Part shown: positions 21,886 through 31,793 of the stretch, one piece after another
Numbering within the stretch: the first letter of the stretch is position 1
How the letters are laid out: each line of letters opens with the position of its first letter
Source: Chryseobacterium oleae
GTDB lineage: Bacteria > Bacteroidota > Bacteroidia > Flavobacteriales > Weeksellaceae
NCBI RefSeq assembly: GCF_900115055.1
Contig: NZ_FOVD01000010.1
Coordinates: forward strand, 62,001 to 126,000
Direction: 5' to 3'
DNA length: 64,000 bases
Position numbers and translations under genes: made by a program
Notes under the pieces: model-generated
Told to the model about the DNA's origin: nothing
The model's input: only the letters and a program-made list of their open reading frames with translations
Database searches by the model: none

Positions 21886-24564
21886 ATGAAAAGAAAGATA
21901 TCTCTATTTCTGATGCTTTTTTTCACGGTGCTCACCTTTGCACAGAAAACGGTATCAGGAAAAATTACCGATGAAGACGGATCACCAGTCCCAAGCGCCA
22001 GCGTTACCATAGAGGAGCCGGGCAAAGATGCTATTTTAGCTTATGGGATCACGAATTCTAAAGGAGAATATAAAGTCACATTTACTTCCCCGGAAGCCAA
22101 TGTAGACCTGAAAGTAAAGGCTTTCAACCAAAAACCCCTGACTAAACAGATCAGCAACAGCGATCAGACGCTTACATTCAAAATGCAGTCTGAAGCTACA
22201 GAAATAAAGGAAGTACAGCTAAAAACCAAGATGATCACCGCAAGAGGGGATACCATTTCCTATGACCTGAAGGCTTTTGACCACAAAAATGACCGAACGC
22301 TTGCGGATGTGATGCGAAAAATTCCGGGTATCGAAGTTAATAAAGACGGAACCATTCTTTATCAGGGAAATGCGATCAACAAATTCTATGTGAATGGGAA
22401 AGACCTTATGGAAGGCGGTTACGGAACAATTAACAACTCGCTTCCAAAAGATGCAGTACAGAAAGTGGAGGTTCTTGAAAACCACCAGCCGGTAAAAATT
22501 TTACAGGATAAAGTGCCTTCCGACCAGGCAGCCATCAATATCAAACTGAAAAACTCCGTTACCATGACCGGAAGAGGAGAAGTAGGAACCGGTTTTGGAG
22601 ATCCGTGGCTATGGAATGTGAAGCTTACCCCAATGTTTTTCGGACAGAAAAGCCAGTGGGTAGTGAATTACAAGACCAATAATATGGGTGAGCAGGTGGA
22701 AAATGAGGGGAATATCTTAGCTTTTGGAAACAGATTTGAAGGACGAAGAATTAATGCTTCTCAAAATGACTGGCTGAATGTAGAGAATGCAAGCACACCC
22801 AACCTTCCGGTAAAAAGATATCTGATGAACAACGTACATTATTTATCTGCCAACTACCTGACCAATATCGATAAAAAGAAAGAGTGGGAGCTTAAGGCTA
22901 ATGCCAACTATACCAATAATGCGGTGGAAAGAGAGTCTTACAGTCAGACAGATTATTTCGGGGGAAGCTCTAACTACACCAATATTCTTAATAATTTTTA
23001 CACTGATAAAGCAAAAGGAGAACTAATATTTACAAAGAATGCCAAGAAAGGATTCTTTAAAAATACAACAAGTTTCTCCCAATATTGGAATGCAGACCGA
23101 GGGATTGTTGACAGAACAGATGCGAATGATGGCTCATTCAGGCATGCAGATGAGGCGGTAGAATCTCCTACCACATCATTTCAAAACTCATTGAGTACAA
23201 TCATTCCGTGGAAAGAAAAGATGGTTAATGTATTATCTTTTGTGAGCTATCAGACAGATAAACAAAATCTGGAAGTTTCCCCATCATCATATTTAGGGAT
23301 TCCGGGATTCACACCGTCAGCAAGTAGCGATTTTGTCCGTCAGAATCTAAGACTTAAAACTTTTGAAGCCAACCATTCTGCCAATATTAGTTTTTCATCA
23401 AAAGGATGGACATTTACTCCGGAAGTTGGATTTAATTTTAAAACAACAGATCTGGTTTCAGACCTGTCAAATATTACCACTACAGGAGTGCTTCCATCAC
23501 AATATAGTAATGATCTGAAATATACAACAGCAACACCTTACGGAAGCTTAGGGGTGAACTATAAGAGTGAATCCTGGATGTTGTATGCCAACGTTCCTGT
23601 AAATTCTAATAACATTAAAGCAGATGATCCGCTAAGAAATGTTTCAAAAACCGTAAATAAAGTTACTTTTGAACCTAATATCTTTGCACAGTATTCTTTT
23701 GCTTCTTTCTGGAAAGCTTCCGTGAGTGCCAATATCAATAATAATTTTGGAGAAATAAATACAGCTTATTCAGGATTCCTGATGACTTCACCAAGCGGAA
23801 TTAATGCAATGGACATCAACAATCCGATTCCTCAGAATAACAATAAATCCGCAGGAACCAGAATAGAGTACAGAAACCCATTAAATAATTTATTCTTTAA
23901 TGTAAGTTATAGATTTTCTGATGCAAAAAGAAACCTGATCTCAAACCCTACGATCAATGGACCGGGATATAGCATCATGAAATATATAGAGCAGGATAAC
24001 CATATTTTAAATAATGGATACAGCGCAGAAGTAGGAAAATATTTTCCGAAATTTAAGACCAATGCTTCATTGAGCTACAGCAACAATACGGCAAAGTCTG
24101 ATGCTTTTTTGAATAATGAATCTTATACAAACAACAACAATGGCCAGTCTTACGGGGTTAAATTCAACAACACCTATTTTAGCTGGATGAGTGTGGATTA
24201 TAATGCAAGTATTTCCAGAACAAAACAAACAAGTACAGGAAAGATCAACTCTAGCGCTATCAGAACCGGATTTACACATAATCTTGGAGTGTTTTTCTAC
24301 CCTGTTGAAAATCATACGATTGGATTTAACTGGGATCAGGTAAATACCAATGCCACTGATCAAAAATACCGTAATGGTTTTTATGATGTTTCCTATCAGT
24401 TTACCTGGTCGAAAAAGAAAATTGATTTCGAGCTTAAATGGATGAATATTGCTAACAAAAAAGTATTCGAAACGTATGATATCAATACCACAAATATTAC
24501 TTTTACAAGATATCAGCTACGTCCAAGCCAGGTGATGTTTACTGTAAAATTCAACTTTAAGTAA
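21886..24564 (+). CDS. Outer-membrane beta-barrel protein with carboxypeptidase-regulatory-like domain
   Basis: An 892-residue protein with signal peptide (to about 20, FAQ). A CarboxypepD_reg-like domain occupies about 21-105 and a plug-like domain about 110-225 (DVMRKIPGIEVNKDG, GNAINKFYVNGKD, VEVLENHQPVKILQ). A large beta barrel ends in the outer-membrane signature FTVKFNFK. This is the outer membrane beta-barrel family that resembles TonB receptors and is often linked with GLPGLI proteins, one of which is encoded at 25385. Its cargo is unknown. A leader of about 90 nt precedes the ATG. Confidence 0.88.
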   Translation: MKRKISLFLMLFFTVLTFAQKTVSGKITDEDGSPVPSASVTIEEPGKDAILAYGITNSKGEYKVTFTSPEANVDLKVKAFNQKPLTKQISNSDQTLTFKMQSEATEIKEVQLKTKMITARGDTISYDLKAFDHKNDRTLADVMRKIPGIEVNKDGTILYQGNAINKFYVNGKDLMEGGYGTINNSLPKDAVQKVEVLENHQPVKILQDKVPSDQAAINIKLKNSVTMTGRGEVGTGFGDPWLWNVKLTPMFFGQKSQWVVNYKTNNMGEQVENEGNILAFGNRFEGRRINASQNDWLNVENASTPNLPVKRYLMNNVHYLSANYLTNIDKKKEWELKANANYTNNAVERESYSQTDYFGGSSNYTNILNNFYTDKAKGELIFTKNAKKGFFKNTTSFSQYWNADRGIVDRTDANDGSFRHADEAVESPTTSFQNSLSTIIPWKEKMVNVLSFVSYQTDKQNLEVSPSSYLGIPGFTPSASSDFVRQNLRLKTFEANHSANISFSSKGWTFTPEVGFNFKTTDLVSDLSNITTTGVLPSQYSNDLKYTTATPYGSLGVNYKSESWMLYANVPVNSNNIKADDPLRNVSKTVNKVTFEPNIFAQYSFASFWKASVSANINNNFGEINTAYSGFLMTSPSGINAMDINNPIPQNNNKSAGTRIEYRNPLNNLFFNVSYRFSDAKRNLISNPTINGPGYSIMKYIEQDNHILNNGYSAEVGKYFPKFKTNASLSYSNNTAKSDAFLNNESYTNNNNGQSYGVKFNNTYFSWMSVDYNASISRTKQTSTGKINSSAIRTGFTHNLGVFFYPVENHTIGFNWDQVNTNATDQKYRNGFYDVSYQFTWSKKKIDFELKWMNIANKKVFETYDINTTNITFTRYQLRPSQVMFTVKFNFK

Positions 24565-24583
24565 CAATACAAGACTATAAATG

Positions 24584-24617
24584 AAAAAACCAATCTCACG
24601 CGGAGATTGGTTTTTTT
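24584..24617. terminator. Terminator between the barrel gene and dinB-like gene
   Basis: CCAATCTC and GAGATTGG form an 8-bp GC-containing stem extended by A/T runs (AAAAAA and TTTTTTT). It serves both convergent genes. Confidence 0.85.
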
Positions 24618-24639
24618 GTTTGAGATATATTCTGTTTTT

Positions 24640-25137
24640 CTAAAACCCCTGCTGATCAGCTGTAGGACCGTAGCTTCCGGGAAGATCGATATTATTTAGT
24701 CTGTAATAAACGCCCAGCTGTGCCCTGTGATGCGTAATCTGGTTCAAAGAATGGCGGATAGAGCCGTATTTCGTCCATTTGGCAACTTCATGACCGTTAT
24801 TTTTTAAAGCCCAGTATTCGTTGAGATCTTCTTCTTTGGCATTTTTCAGAGATTCATCAGCAGATTTAAAATTCTCATCAAGCGTTTGCAGAAGGTCTTC
24901 TTTTGTCGAAAGATGCTTAGGCTGATAATCTCCTTTGGCAAAATCCAGATCTGAAGTTTTAAGCATCGTATCCGGCCATCCGAAAATTTCCGAAATATGC
25001 GTGGCAAGGGGCATCATTTTCATACTTTTCTCATGGGGAGCATAGTCGTTTTTACCATCAGGATAAACTTCAAAGAACTTTCTGGTCGTCTGATACTCTG
25101 TTTCGAGCTCGTCTCTGAATTGCGATAAAGTGTCCAT
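24640..25137 (-). CDS. DinB family protein
   Basis: A 165-residue four-helix-bundle protein of the DinB/YfiT group. Candidate metal ligands are His46 (ATHISEIFGW) and two histidines in HSLNQITHHRAQLGVYYR near residues 128-137. The LGVYYRLNNIDLPGSYGP end is typical. Family members include thiol-dependent transferases and hydrolases, but most are uncharacterised. It is monocistronic and convergent with the barrel gene. Confidence 0.88.
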   Translation of the reverse strand: MDTLSQFRDELETEYQTTRKFFEVYPDGKNDYAPHEKSMKMMPLATHISEIFGWPDTMLKTSDLDFAKGDYQPKHLSTKEDLLQTLDENFKSADESLKNAKEEDLNEYWALKNNGHEVAKWTKYGSIRHSLNQITHHRAQLGVYYRLNNIDLPGSYGPTADQQGF

Positions 25138-25384
25138 AATATTTTGTTTTTAAGTACTTAAAGATAAGTCTTTTGTGAAGGAAAATGTTTTAACGGAATC
25201 ATAATTTTATTCTAAAACAGTTGGTACGATGAAAAATAATTCGGAGAATATTGAAAAATAAACGGAATAATTAATGGTCAATAGTATTTTGGTATTCAGT
25301 TATTTACAGGATTGTAAATAAATTTTTGAAAAAAAACTGTAACATATTTCAACAATCAGTAACTAATTAATAAACATTATCACA

Positions 25385-26296
25385 ATGAAAAATCTATTTT
25401 CTGTATTCTTTATTGCTCTATTTGCCCTCGCATCAGCACAGGATTCGAAAGAATCAAAAGAAACAGCGAACCGTTTCTTTTACGAACTTACTTTTAAACC
25501 GAAGAAAGATTCTGCAAAGATGGACAATGTAGTTATGGCCCTTGATATTGTTAAGGGTAGATCTATTTACAGAGACTTTACCGCTGTTGGACAAGATTCA
25601 ATTCTAAAAGTTCAAATTGAAGCAATGCAGAAGGCGGGTGTGTTTAAAGATATGTCGAAATCTTTCAAGATGCCGAAGTTTTCAGAAAAAATTGTGAAAA
25701 CTTATCCAAATATGGAAATTCAGTATATTGAAAGAATTGCAAGCGGATTTACTCCAATGAGTATTGGATATAATGAAACGGCAAAATTCGATTGGAAAAT
25801 TTCTGATGAAAAAACAAAAATAGGAACTTACAACGCCCAAAAAGCAACAACAGAATTTGGAGGAAAAAAGTGGACTGCTTGGTTCAGTTCTGAACTTCCT
25901 TTCCAGGATGGGCCCTATAAATTTTCGGGACTTCCAGGCTTGATCGTAAAGATTGAAGATGAAGGTAAGAATTATTCCTGGGTTCTTAAAGGAAACAAAA
26001 AAGTTCCAAATTGGGATGAAGTAACTTACATGGAAAAAATTTCAAATGTTGGTTTAAAAGTAACAGAAATGCCAAGAGATAAGTTTGAGAAAACATTTAA
26101 TGATTTTAAAAAAGACCCTTTTGCAACAGTAAGACCAATGATGACACAGGAAATGATGTCCAAATCAATTCCGGGAATGGACGGAACGATCGGAGACATG
26201 ATGAAAAAACAGGAAAAAGGCTACAAAGATTTCTTTAGTGCTAATGATAATCCAATAGAAACTTCATCCCAAGCTCCAGAGAAAAAGAAAAAATAG
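25385..26296 (+). CDS. GLPGLI family secreted protein
   Basis: A 303-residue protein with signal peptide (to about 18, ALASAQ). The name-giving motif appears as SGLPGLIVKIED near residue 178. The preceding WTAWFSSELPFQDGPYKF and following NYSWVLKG are typical. The C-terminal 60 residues are Met/Lys-rich. The function is unknown. In Bacteroidota such proteins often lie beside carboxypeptidase-regulatory barrel genes, here at 21886, with a dinB-like gene between them. It is transcribed alone and ends at a strong hairpin. Confidence 0.9.
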   Translation: MKNLFSVFFIALFALASAQDSKESKETANRFFYELTFKPKKDSAKMDNVVMALDIVKGRSIYRDFTAVGQDSILKVQIEAMQKAGVFKDMSKSFKMPKFSEKIVKTYPNMEIQYIERIASGFTPMSIGYNETAKFDWKISDEKTKIGTYNAQKATTEFGGKKWTAWFSSELPFQDGPYKFSGLPGLIVKIEDEGKNYSWVLKGNKKVPNWDEVTYMEKISNVGLKVTEMPRDKFEKTFNDFKKDPFATVRPMMTQEMMSKSIPGMDGTIGDMMKKQEKGYKDFFSANDNPIETSSQAPEKKKK

Positions 26297-26326
26297 AACA
26301 TTCATATCAACTAAATTATATTTTTG

Positions 26327-26362
26327 AATCAACCCAGATACAGCCATGTATTTGGGTTGATT
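26327..26362 (+). terminator. Terminator after the GLPGLI gene
   Basis: AATCAACCCAGATACA pairs with TGTATTTGGGTTGATT around GCCA with one mismatch, followed by TCTTTC. Confidence 0.75.
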
Positions 26363-26403
26363 TCTTTCATACCCATCGTTATTTAGATTAAATTTAAATA
26401 GCG

Positions 26404-26411
26404 TATATTTG
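26404..26411 (+). promoter_or_regulatory. -7 box (TATATTTG) of the feo operon
   Basis: An exact TAnnTTTG match 20 bp before the TTG at 26432, which supports that TTG as the feoA start. No Fur box could be identified by eye. Confidence 0.5.
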
Positions 26412-26431
26412 CCTTTACAAAAAAGCAGGTT

Positions 26432-26686
26432 TTGAAAGAGAAGGACTTACATAAATTAAGCACATTCCCTAAAAACAAAATGGGGAAGATTTTGGGCTAT
26501 GATAACGATCACCTGAAAATGCCTAACAAGATTATAGAAATGGGATTGCTGCCGGAAACAATTTTCAGAATATTGTACCAGGCACCATTCAACGGTCCTA
26601 TGTATGTAGAATTTGGAGAGGAAAAAAGCCGAATCGCTCTACGTGAAGAAGAGGGAAATTATATCATTGTTGAAGAATTGAATTAA
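26432..26686 (+). CDS. feoA: FeoA domain protein (ferrous iron transport accessory)
   Basis: An 84-residue SH3-like FeoA protein. The start is a TTG at 26432. The first in-frame ATG (26480) would cut away the opening beta strand that FeoA proteins need (LHKLSTFPKNKMGKIL), and the TTG is correctly placed 20 bp after a -7 box. Family motifs: IEMGLLPETIFRILYQAPFNGPMYV and IALREEEGNYIIVEEL. FeoA is a cytosolic partner of FeoB. The stop overlaps the feoB ATG by 1 bp. Confidence 0.88.
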   Translation: MKEKDLHKLSTFPKNKMGKILGYDNDHLKMPNKIIEMGLLPETIFRILYQAPFNGPMYVEFGEEKSRIALREEEGNYIIVEELN

Positions 26687-28719
26687 TGCAGGAAAATAAG
26701 AAAAAACAGGTCCTTTTAGTCGGGAATCCCAATGTAGGAAAGTCTACGGTTTTCAATGCACTGTGCAACAAAAAACAGAAAACCGGAAATTACGCAGGAG
26801 TTACCGTAGCGAGCCATTCAGGAAAATACACCTATAAAAACGAGGAAGTTGAGGTGATCGACCTGCCGGGTTCGTACAGTGTCTATCCAAGCTCAGAAGA
26901 TGAAGCTATTTTTTCCAAATTTCTTATTGACGAGCAAAAAAATTACGCCGGCGTTATCTATATTCTTGAAGCATTAAGCCTGAAAAGAGGACTGCTTCTG
27001 TTTCAGCAGATACAGGACCTTGGAATTCCGATGATTTTGGTGGTGAACCAGATCGACCAGGCAGAAAGAAGAGGAATCAGCATTGATATCCAGAAATTTT
27101 CTGATGCTTTGGGTCTCAAAATCATCCAGACCAATGCTAAAGAGCAACTTGGAATCGATGAGATCAGACAAGCTGTTCTCAACAGCGGTTTTGTAAAAGC
27201 AGAAAAAAACTCTTTCGAAACCCCAAACGAACACAAAGATTTTATTCAAAAATTAGCGGCCCACAAAGGCATCGACAACGAATATAAAGCATGGATGAGT
27301 CTTTCATTAGGCACTGACCTTGGAAGAATTGGATCCATCAAAGACCAGATGAACGAACCTGATTCTAAAAGTCTGGTTCCTAAAAGACTTCAGGTGCAGG
27401 AAACCGTAAGAAGATATCAGAATGTTGACAAAATTTTGTCAGATGTGATCTCTAAAAAAGCGCAGTTTAAAGAGCTTCTGACGGAAAAACTGGACAAAGT
27501 ACTCGTTCACAAATTCTGGGGTTATGTCGTATTCCTGATGATCCTGCTGATTATTTTCCAAAGCGTATTCTTCCTGGCCGAGTATCCAATGAACTGGATC
27601 GAAAGTTTCTTCTCATGGCTGGCAGCCTTTACAGGAGAACATCTGCCGGAGGGACCCATTAATTCATTGATTTCAAACGGAATTGTTCCCGGGATCGGAG
27701 GCATTGTAGTCTTTGCCCCTCAGATCGGGATTTTATTATATTTCCTCTATTTGCTGGAAGACTCAGGATATATGGCGAGAGTGGTATTCCTGATGGACAG
27801 ACTTTTACGTCCGTTCGGATTGAATGGAAAAAGTATTGTTCCATTGGTCTCGGGAACGGCCTGTGCTATTCCTGCCGTAATTTCCACAAGAAATATCGAG
27901 AATGTAAGAGAAAGACTGTTAACCATATTGGTAACCCCTTTCATGACCTGTTCCGCGAGACTTCCGGTCTACAGTATCATTATCGGACTGATTATTTCAG
28001 AAGGATCTTTTCTTGGAATTAAATATAAAGCCCTGGTGCTGATGGGTATGTACCTTTTAGGTTTCGTTGTAGCTTTGCTTTCAGCGGCTATTCTTAAAGG
28101 ATTTATCAAGAGTGAAGGGAAAACCTATCTTGTTATGGATCTTCCAACCTATAAAAAACCACTTTTCGGATACGATTTTAAAATGGTGTTGGGGAAAGTC
28201 TGGGAATTCATTACAGGAGCAGGAAAAATCATATTTATTGTAAGTATCATCATCTGGTTCCTGAGCTATTTCGGACCCAAACAGAAGCCTGAACAATTTG
28301 TAGCAACAAACGTTGAGCTGGATCATTCTTATCTGGCTAAAATGGGGAAAGGAATTGAACCCCTTATTGAACCCCTTGGCTACGACTGGAAAATGGGCGT
28401 GGGGATTCTGACAAGTTTTGTAGCGAGAGAAGTTTTCGTGGGAACGATGTCTACTTTATACAGCCTTGAAGATGATGCTCCCGAAGTAAAAGTGATCGAT
28501 AAAATGAGAAGAGATGTAAATCCGGATGGCTCAAAAGTCTTCAGTTTTGCTACCGGAATTTCCGTACTTTTATTCTACGCATTTGCAATGCAGTGTGTTT
28601 CTACACTTGCAGTAGTCTACAGAGAAACCAAAAGCTGGAAATGGACCGGCTTTCAGGTGGCGATGATGACAGGTTTGGCCTATTTTGTGTCGTTGATAGC
28701 ATATCAGATTTTAAAATAA
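26686..28719 (+). CDS. feoB: Ferrous iron transporter B
   Basis: A 677-residue FeoB. The N-terminal G domain has G1 GNPNVGKS (13-20), G3 DLPGSYS (about 59) and G4 NQID (about 120). Then come a helical GDI-like domain and a C-terminal membrane domain with two Gate motifs, including PLVSGTACAIPAVISTR and MTCSARLPVY. The GTP-driven inner-membrane pump imports Fe2+. It is coupled on both sides by 1-bp overlaps, with feoA and the Cys-rich small gene. Confidence 0.97.
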   Translation: MQENKKKQVLLVGNPNVGKSTVFNALCNKKQKTGNYAGVTVASHSGKYTYKNEEVEVIDLPGSYSVYPSSEDEAIFSKFLIDEQKNYAGVIYILEALSLKRGLLLFQQIQDLGIPMILVVNQIDQAERRGISIDIQKFSDALGLKIIQTNAKEQLGIDEIRQAVLNSGFVKAEKNSFETPNEHKDFIQKLAAHKGIDNEYKAWMSLSLGTDLGRIGSIKDQMNEPDSKSLVPKRLQVQETVRRYQNVDKILSDVISKKAQFKELLTEKLDKVLVHKFWGYVVFLMILLIIFQSVFFLAEYPMNWIESFFSWLAAFTGEHLPEGPINSLISNGIVPGIGGIVVFAPQIGILLYFLYLLEDSGYMARVVFLMDRLLRPFGLNGKSIVPLVSGTACAIPAVISTRNIENVRERLLTILVTPFMTCSARLPVYSIIIGLIISEGSFLGIKYKALVLMGMYLLGFVVALLSAAILKGFIKSEGKTYLVMDLPTYKKPLFGYDFKMVLGKVWEFITGAGKIIFIVSIIIWFLSYFGPKQKPEQFVATNVELDHSYLAKMGKGIEPLIEPLGYDWKMGVGILTSFVAREVFVGTMSTLYSLEDDAPEVKVIDKMRRDVNPDGSKVFSFATGISVLLFYAFAMQCVSTLAVVYRETKSWKWTGFQVAMMTGLAYFVSLIAYQILK

Positions 28720-28871
28720 TGGATACTTCATTACTATTCCAGTACGTTATTATCGTATTGATCGTTGCATTTGCCTGCTACTCTTTATTTAAAGTGCTCA
28801 GAAAGAATTTTGCGCCGAAAAAATTCAGCTCCAAAAGAACCGGCTGTGATAAAGATTGCGGGTGTTCATAG
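28719..28871 (+). CDS. FeoB-associated Cys-rich membrane protein
   Basis: A 50-residue protein starting at the ATG that overlaps the feoB stop (TAATG). One membrane span (about 6-26) and a basic linker precede a Cys cluster at the C-terminus (GCDKDCGCS). This matches the small FeoB-associated Cys-rich proteins of Bacteroidota, taking the place of FeoC. It may deliver or accept iron at the FeoB pore. A longer in-frame reading from 28593 lies inside feoB and is an artefact. Confidence 0.88.
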   Translation: MDTSLLFQYVIIVLIVAFACYSLFKVLRKNFAPKKFSSKRTGCDKDCGCS

Positions 28872-28939
28872 TCCTGCTTTAAGCTTATAATTGAAAAAAT
28901 TGTAGTAATTTCATTTTCTGAAACTAAAACCATTTCGAT

Positions 28940-29968
28940 TTGAGCCCGAAATCAGCAGCAGCCCTTCTATTTGTCCTTGTAATGGTTATGGCAAAAGCCC
29001 AGACCGATACCACCAAAATCAAATCTTATGCAGATCAGGTTATGGTCCGCATCAACCTTGATACCAATATTGAAAAATATGTTTATACGGAGGGCCCTGA
29101 AGATAAAGGGATAGAAATGAGTTATGCGATCAATAACAAAACAAGGGCTTCTGTTTCTATCGATTACAGAATTATAAGTGCCACTGTTTCATTTACCCCG
29201 AATTTTCTTCCGGATAATAATGATAACGAACTTAAAGGCAGCAGCTCCTATGCAGACTTCAGATTCCGGTTTTTCCCGAAAAAATTTATCCAGACCGTTT
29301 ACTACAAGAATGTAAAAGGTTTTTACTTGGAAAATATGAAAGACTTCTTTCCGGAATGGAGAGAAGGAATAGATCCATATCTTCAGTTTCCTGATCTCAG
29401 GATTCAAAGTTTTGGAGGATCTACAGCGTATGTCCTGAAGAATGATTTTTCCCTGAAAAGCATTTATACCCAAGGCGAATGGCAGAAACAGAGCCGCGGA
29501 AGCTGGGTTCCTTTTGTAGATTATGATCTTTCCATTTTTAGAGATATATTAAATGGGCAGAAAAGTAAAGAAACTCAGTACAGTTTTGGAGCCAATATAG
29601 GCTACTTTTACAATTGGGTACTTGGAGCGAAGAAAAGAGTCAACATCGCGCCCAATGTCTCACTGGGGTTTGGAGGAATGTTTTCAAGCAGCTGGGACAT
29701 CCGTGGTGACGGAACAAAGTTTAATAAAGAAAACACACAGTACCTGACCTTTAGATTTGCTACGGGGCTTCATATCGGGTACAATACAGACAGAATCCTG
29801 TTTGGAGGAAAGTTCAATGTCAATGCCTCTGCATACAATGAAAAAAGTGATCAGACTGTGCAGAACAATAACCTGTACGGACTCCTTTACATAGGTTACC
29901 GTTTTCCCCCTCCGAAAGTGGTGGAAAGAAATTATGATAAGATTCAGAAAAAGATTCCTGTTTTATAA
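28940..29968 (+). CDS. DUF4421 domain outer-membrane protein
   Basis: A 342-residue protein starting at a TTG (28940). The next ATG is inside the signal peptide's hydrophobic core, so the TTG is preferred. Signal peptide about 1-20 (VMAKAQ). The body matches the DUF4421 family: SYADQVMVRINLDTNIEKYVY, ASVSIDYRI and a beta-rich barrel ending LYGLLYIGYRFPPP. The family is probably an outer-membrane beta barrel of unknown cargo. It is separated from the feo operon by 68 bp and may be independent. Confidence 0.8.
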   Translation: MSPKSAAALLFVLVMVMAKAQTDTTKIKSYADQVMVRINLDTNIEKYVYTEGPEDKGIEMSYAINNKTRASVSIDYRIISATVSFTPNFLPDNNDNELKGSSSYADFRFRFFPKKFIQTVYYKNVKGFYLENMKDFFPEWREGIDPYLQFPDLRIQSFGGSTAYVLKNDFSLKSIYTQGEWQKQSRGSWVPFVDYDLSIFRDILNGQKSKETQYSFGANIGYFYNWVLGAKKRVNIAPNVSLGFGGMFSSSWDIRGDGTKFNKENTQYLTFRFATGLHIGYNTDRILFGGKFNVNASAYNEKSDQTVQNNNLYGLLYIGYRFPPPKVVERNYDKIQKKIPVL

Positions 29969-29985
29969 CTTAAGGGTCTTTTAAG

Positions 29986-29993
29986 TATCTTTG
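29986..29993 (+). promoter_or_regulatory. -7 box (TATCTTTG) of glmM
   Basis: An exact TAnnTTTG match 36 bp before the glmM ATG. The in-frame TTG at 29991 lies within it and is not a start. Confidence 0.5.
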
Positions 29994-30029
29994 TCCGGAA
30001 TAAAAAACAACTTAAAAAATAAAAACAGA

Positions 30030-31412
30030 ATGTCGTTAATAAAATCTATTTCAGGGATCCGGGGCACCATCGGCGGAAAAGTAAATGATAACCTGACTCC
30101 TCTGGACGTGGTGAAATTTGCTTCTGCATTCGGAACCTGGCTTCAGAATACACAGAATAAAAAGAATTTAAACCTTGTTATAGGAAGAGACGCGAGAATT
30201 TCAGGAGAAATGGTTTCTTCACTGGTAACGGCTACTCTTCAGGGATTGGGCATCAATGTAGTAGATTTAGGGCTTTCCACAACGCCAACCGTGGAGATTA
30301 TGGTTCCTGAACTGAATGCAGACGGAGGAATTATCCTTACTGCTTCTCACAATCCAAAACAATGGAACGCTCTTAAGCTCTTAAATGGCAAAGGAGAATT
30401 CATCAGTGGAGATGATGGGGCCAAAGTACTTGCGTTGGCTGAAAGTGAAGATTTCAACTACGCTGAAGTAGATGATCTTGGGAAATATGAAACAAGAAAT
30501 GATGCATTTGACATTCATATCCAGCAGATTTTAGATCTTCCGATGGTAGATGTTGAGGCTATTAAAGAGAAGAAATTCAAAATCGTTCTTGATGCGGTAA
30601 ACTCTACAGGAGGAATTGCTATTCCAATGTTGTTGGATAAATTAGGCTGCGAGACCATAAAACTATACTGCGAACCGAACGGACAGTTTCCACACAACCC
30701 TGAGCCTTTAAAAGAGCATTTGGGAGACATCTGTGAACTGGTGAAAAAGGAAAAAGCAGACCTGGGAATCGTTGTAGATCCTGATGTAGACAGATTAGCT
30801 TTAATTGATGAAAATGGAGAGATGTTCGGGGAAGAATATACCCTGGTTGCCGTTGCAGATTATTTATTGAAACATAAAAAAGGAGCTGCCATTTCAAACC
30901 TTTCTTCAAGCCGTGCTTTGAGAGATGTTGCGAGAAGCCATGATTCGGAATATTTTGCCAGTGCTGTAGGAGAGGTGAACGTTGTGAACTTAATGAAAGA
31001 GAAGAATGCTGTGATCGGAGGAGAAGGAAACGGTGGAATTATCTATCCTGATCTTCATTACGGAAGAGACTCTTTAGTGGGAGCTGCATTGTTTTTAACG
31101 CATTTGGCTAAAGAAGGCAAAACAGTTTCCGAATTAAGAGCCGGATATCCTAGCTACTTTATGGGGAAAAAGAAAATAGAACTGACTCCGGAGATCAATG
31201 TAGATGATATTTTAGCCAAAATGGAAAAAGAATATCACAACGAAGAAGTTTCTACTGTAGACGGTGTTAAAATTGACTTTGAAAACAATTGGGTTCACCT
31301 TAGAAAATCCAATACAGAACCAATTATCAGAATCTATACTGAAGCTTACACTCAGGAAGAAGCCGATAAACTGGGAGATGACATCATCGCTAAAATTAAA
31401 AGTTTAATCTAA
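30030..31412 (+). CDS. glmM: Phosphoglucosamine mutase (phosphohexomutase family)
   Basis: A 460-residue enzyme from ATG 30030. The phosphoserine loop TASHNP (104-109, Ser106), the metal loop DPDVDRLAL (about 246-254), the sugar-binding GEGNGG, and the C-terminal phosphate-binding RKSNTEPIIRIYTE are all in place. GlmM turns glucosamine-6-phosphate into glucosamine-1-phosphate for UDP-GlcNAc and cell-wall synthesis. Shorter than the phosphomannomutase family's longer members and typical for Bacteroidota GlmM. Monocistronic with its own promoter and terminator. Confidence 0.92.
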   Translation: MSLIKSISGIRGTIGGKVNDNLTPLDVVKFASAFGTWLQNTQNKKNLNLVIGRDARISGEMVSSLVTATLQGLGINVVDLGLSTTPTVEIMVPELNADGGIILTASHNPKQWNALKLLNGKGEFISGDDGAKVLALAESEDFNYAEVDDLGKYETRNDAFDIHIQQILDLPMVDVEAIKEKKFKIVLDAVNSTGGIAIPMLLDKLGCETIKLYCEPNGQFPHNPEPLKEHLGDICELVKKEKADLGIVVDPDVDRLALIDENGEMFGEEYTLVAVADYLLKHKKGAAISNLSSSRALRDVARSHDSEYFASAVGEVNVVNLMKEKNAVIGGEGNGGIIYPDLHYGRDSLVGAALFLTHLAKEGKTVSELRAGYPSYFMGKKKIELTPEINVDDILAKMEKEYHNEEVSTVDGVKIDFENNWVHLRKSNTEPIIRIYTEAYTQEEADKLGDDIIAKIKSLI

Positions 31413-31420
31413 AATAAATA

Positions 31421-31452
31421 AGGAACGGACCAGAAATGCTCCGTTCTTTTTT
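31421..31452 (+). terminator. Terminator after glmM
   Basis: AGGAACGGA pairs with TCCGTTCTT around CCAGAAATGC, followed by a T tract. Confidence 0.85.
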
Positions 31453-31793
31453 TATCTGTGAGTTTTCTGTCCAGAAAATCGCCTTTCAAATCATAAAGGG
31501 ATAGTAGAAATGGGAAATAAAGGATATAGAAACGGTCTGGAATGCCGAAATTCCGGCCAGAAAAAGACTTGTTCTGACTATTTAACCACAATTTGCGTTT
31601 TTTATCCACAATCCTTTTATCTGTTTTCTTTTTTTACTATCTTTAAAATAGAAATTTATGAAAAATTAATTCAAAAAAAAGTTGCAACTTTGCATAAACA
31701 TTTGAATTTCAGATTCAGAAGTTATTATTAATTAATAAAGTTTGCCGAGGTTTGTAAGCATATTCAGACATCGGGCTGACAAAGACGACACTA
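31453..31793. other. Non-coding spacer before the TPR gene
   Basis: No gene is supported. A GCAACTTTGC segment at about 31683 resembles a -7 box (CAACTTTG), which would give a leader of about 95 nt for the TPR gene. No strong hairpin was seen. Confidence 0.4.

Noticed and set aside
29991..30029. TTG start extending GlmM by 13 residues
   Set aside because: It lies inside the TATCTTTG box. GlmM proteins start at the MSLIKSISGIRGT segment.
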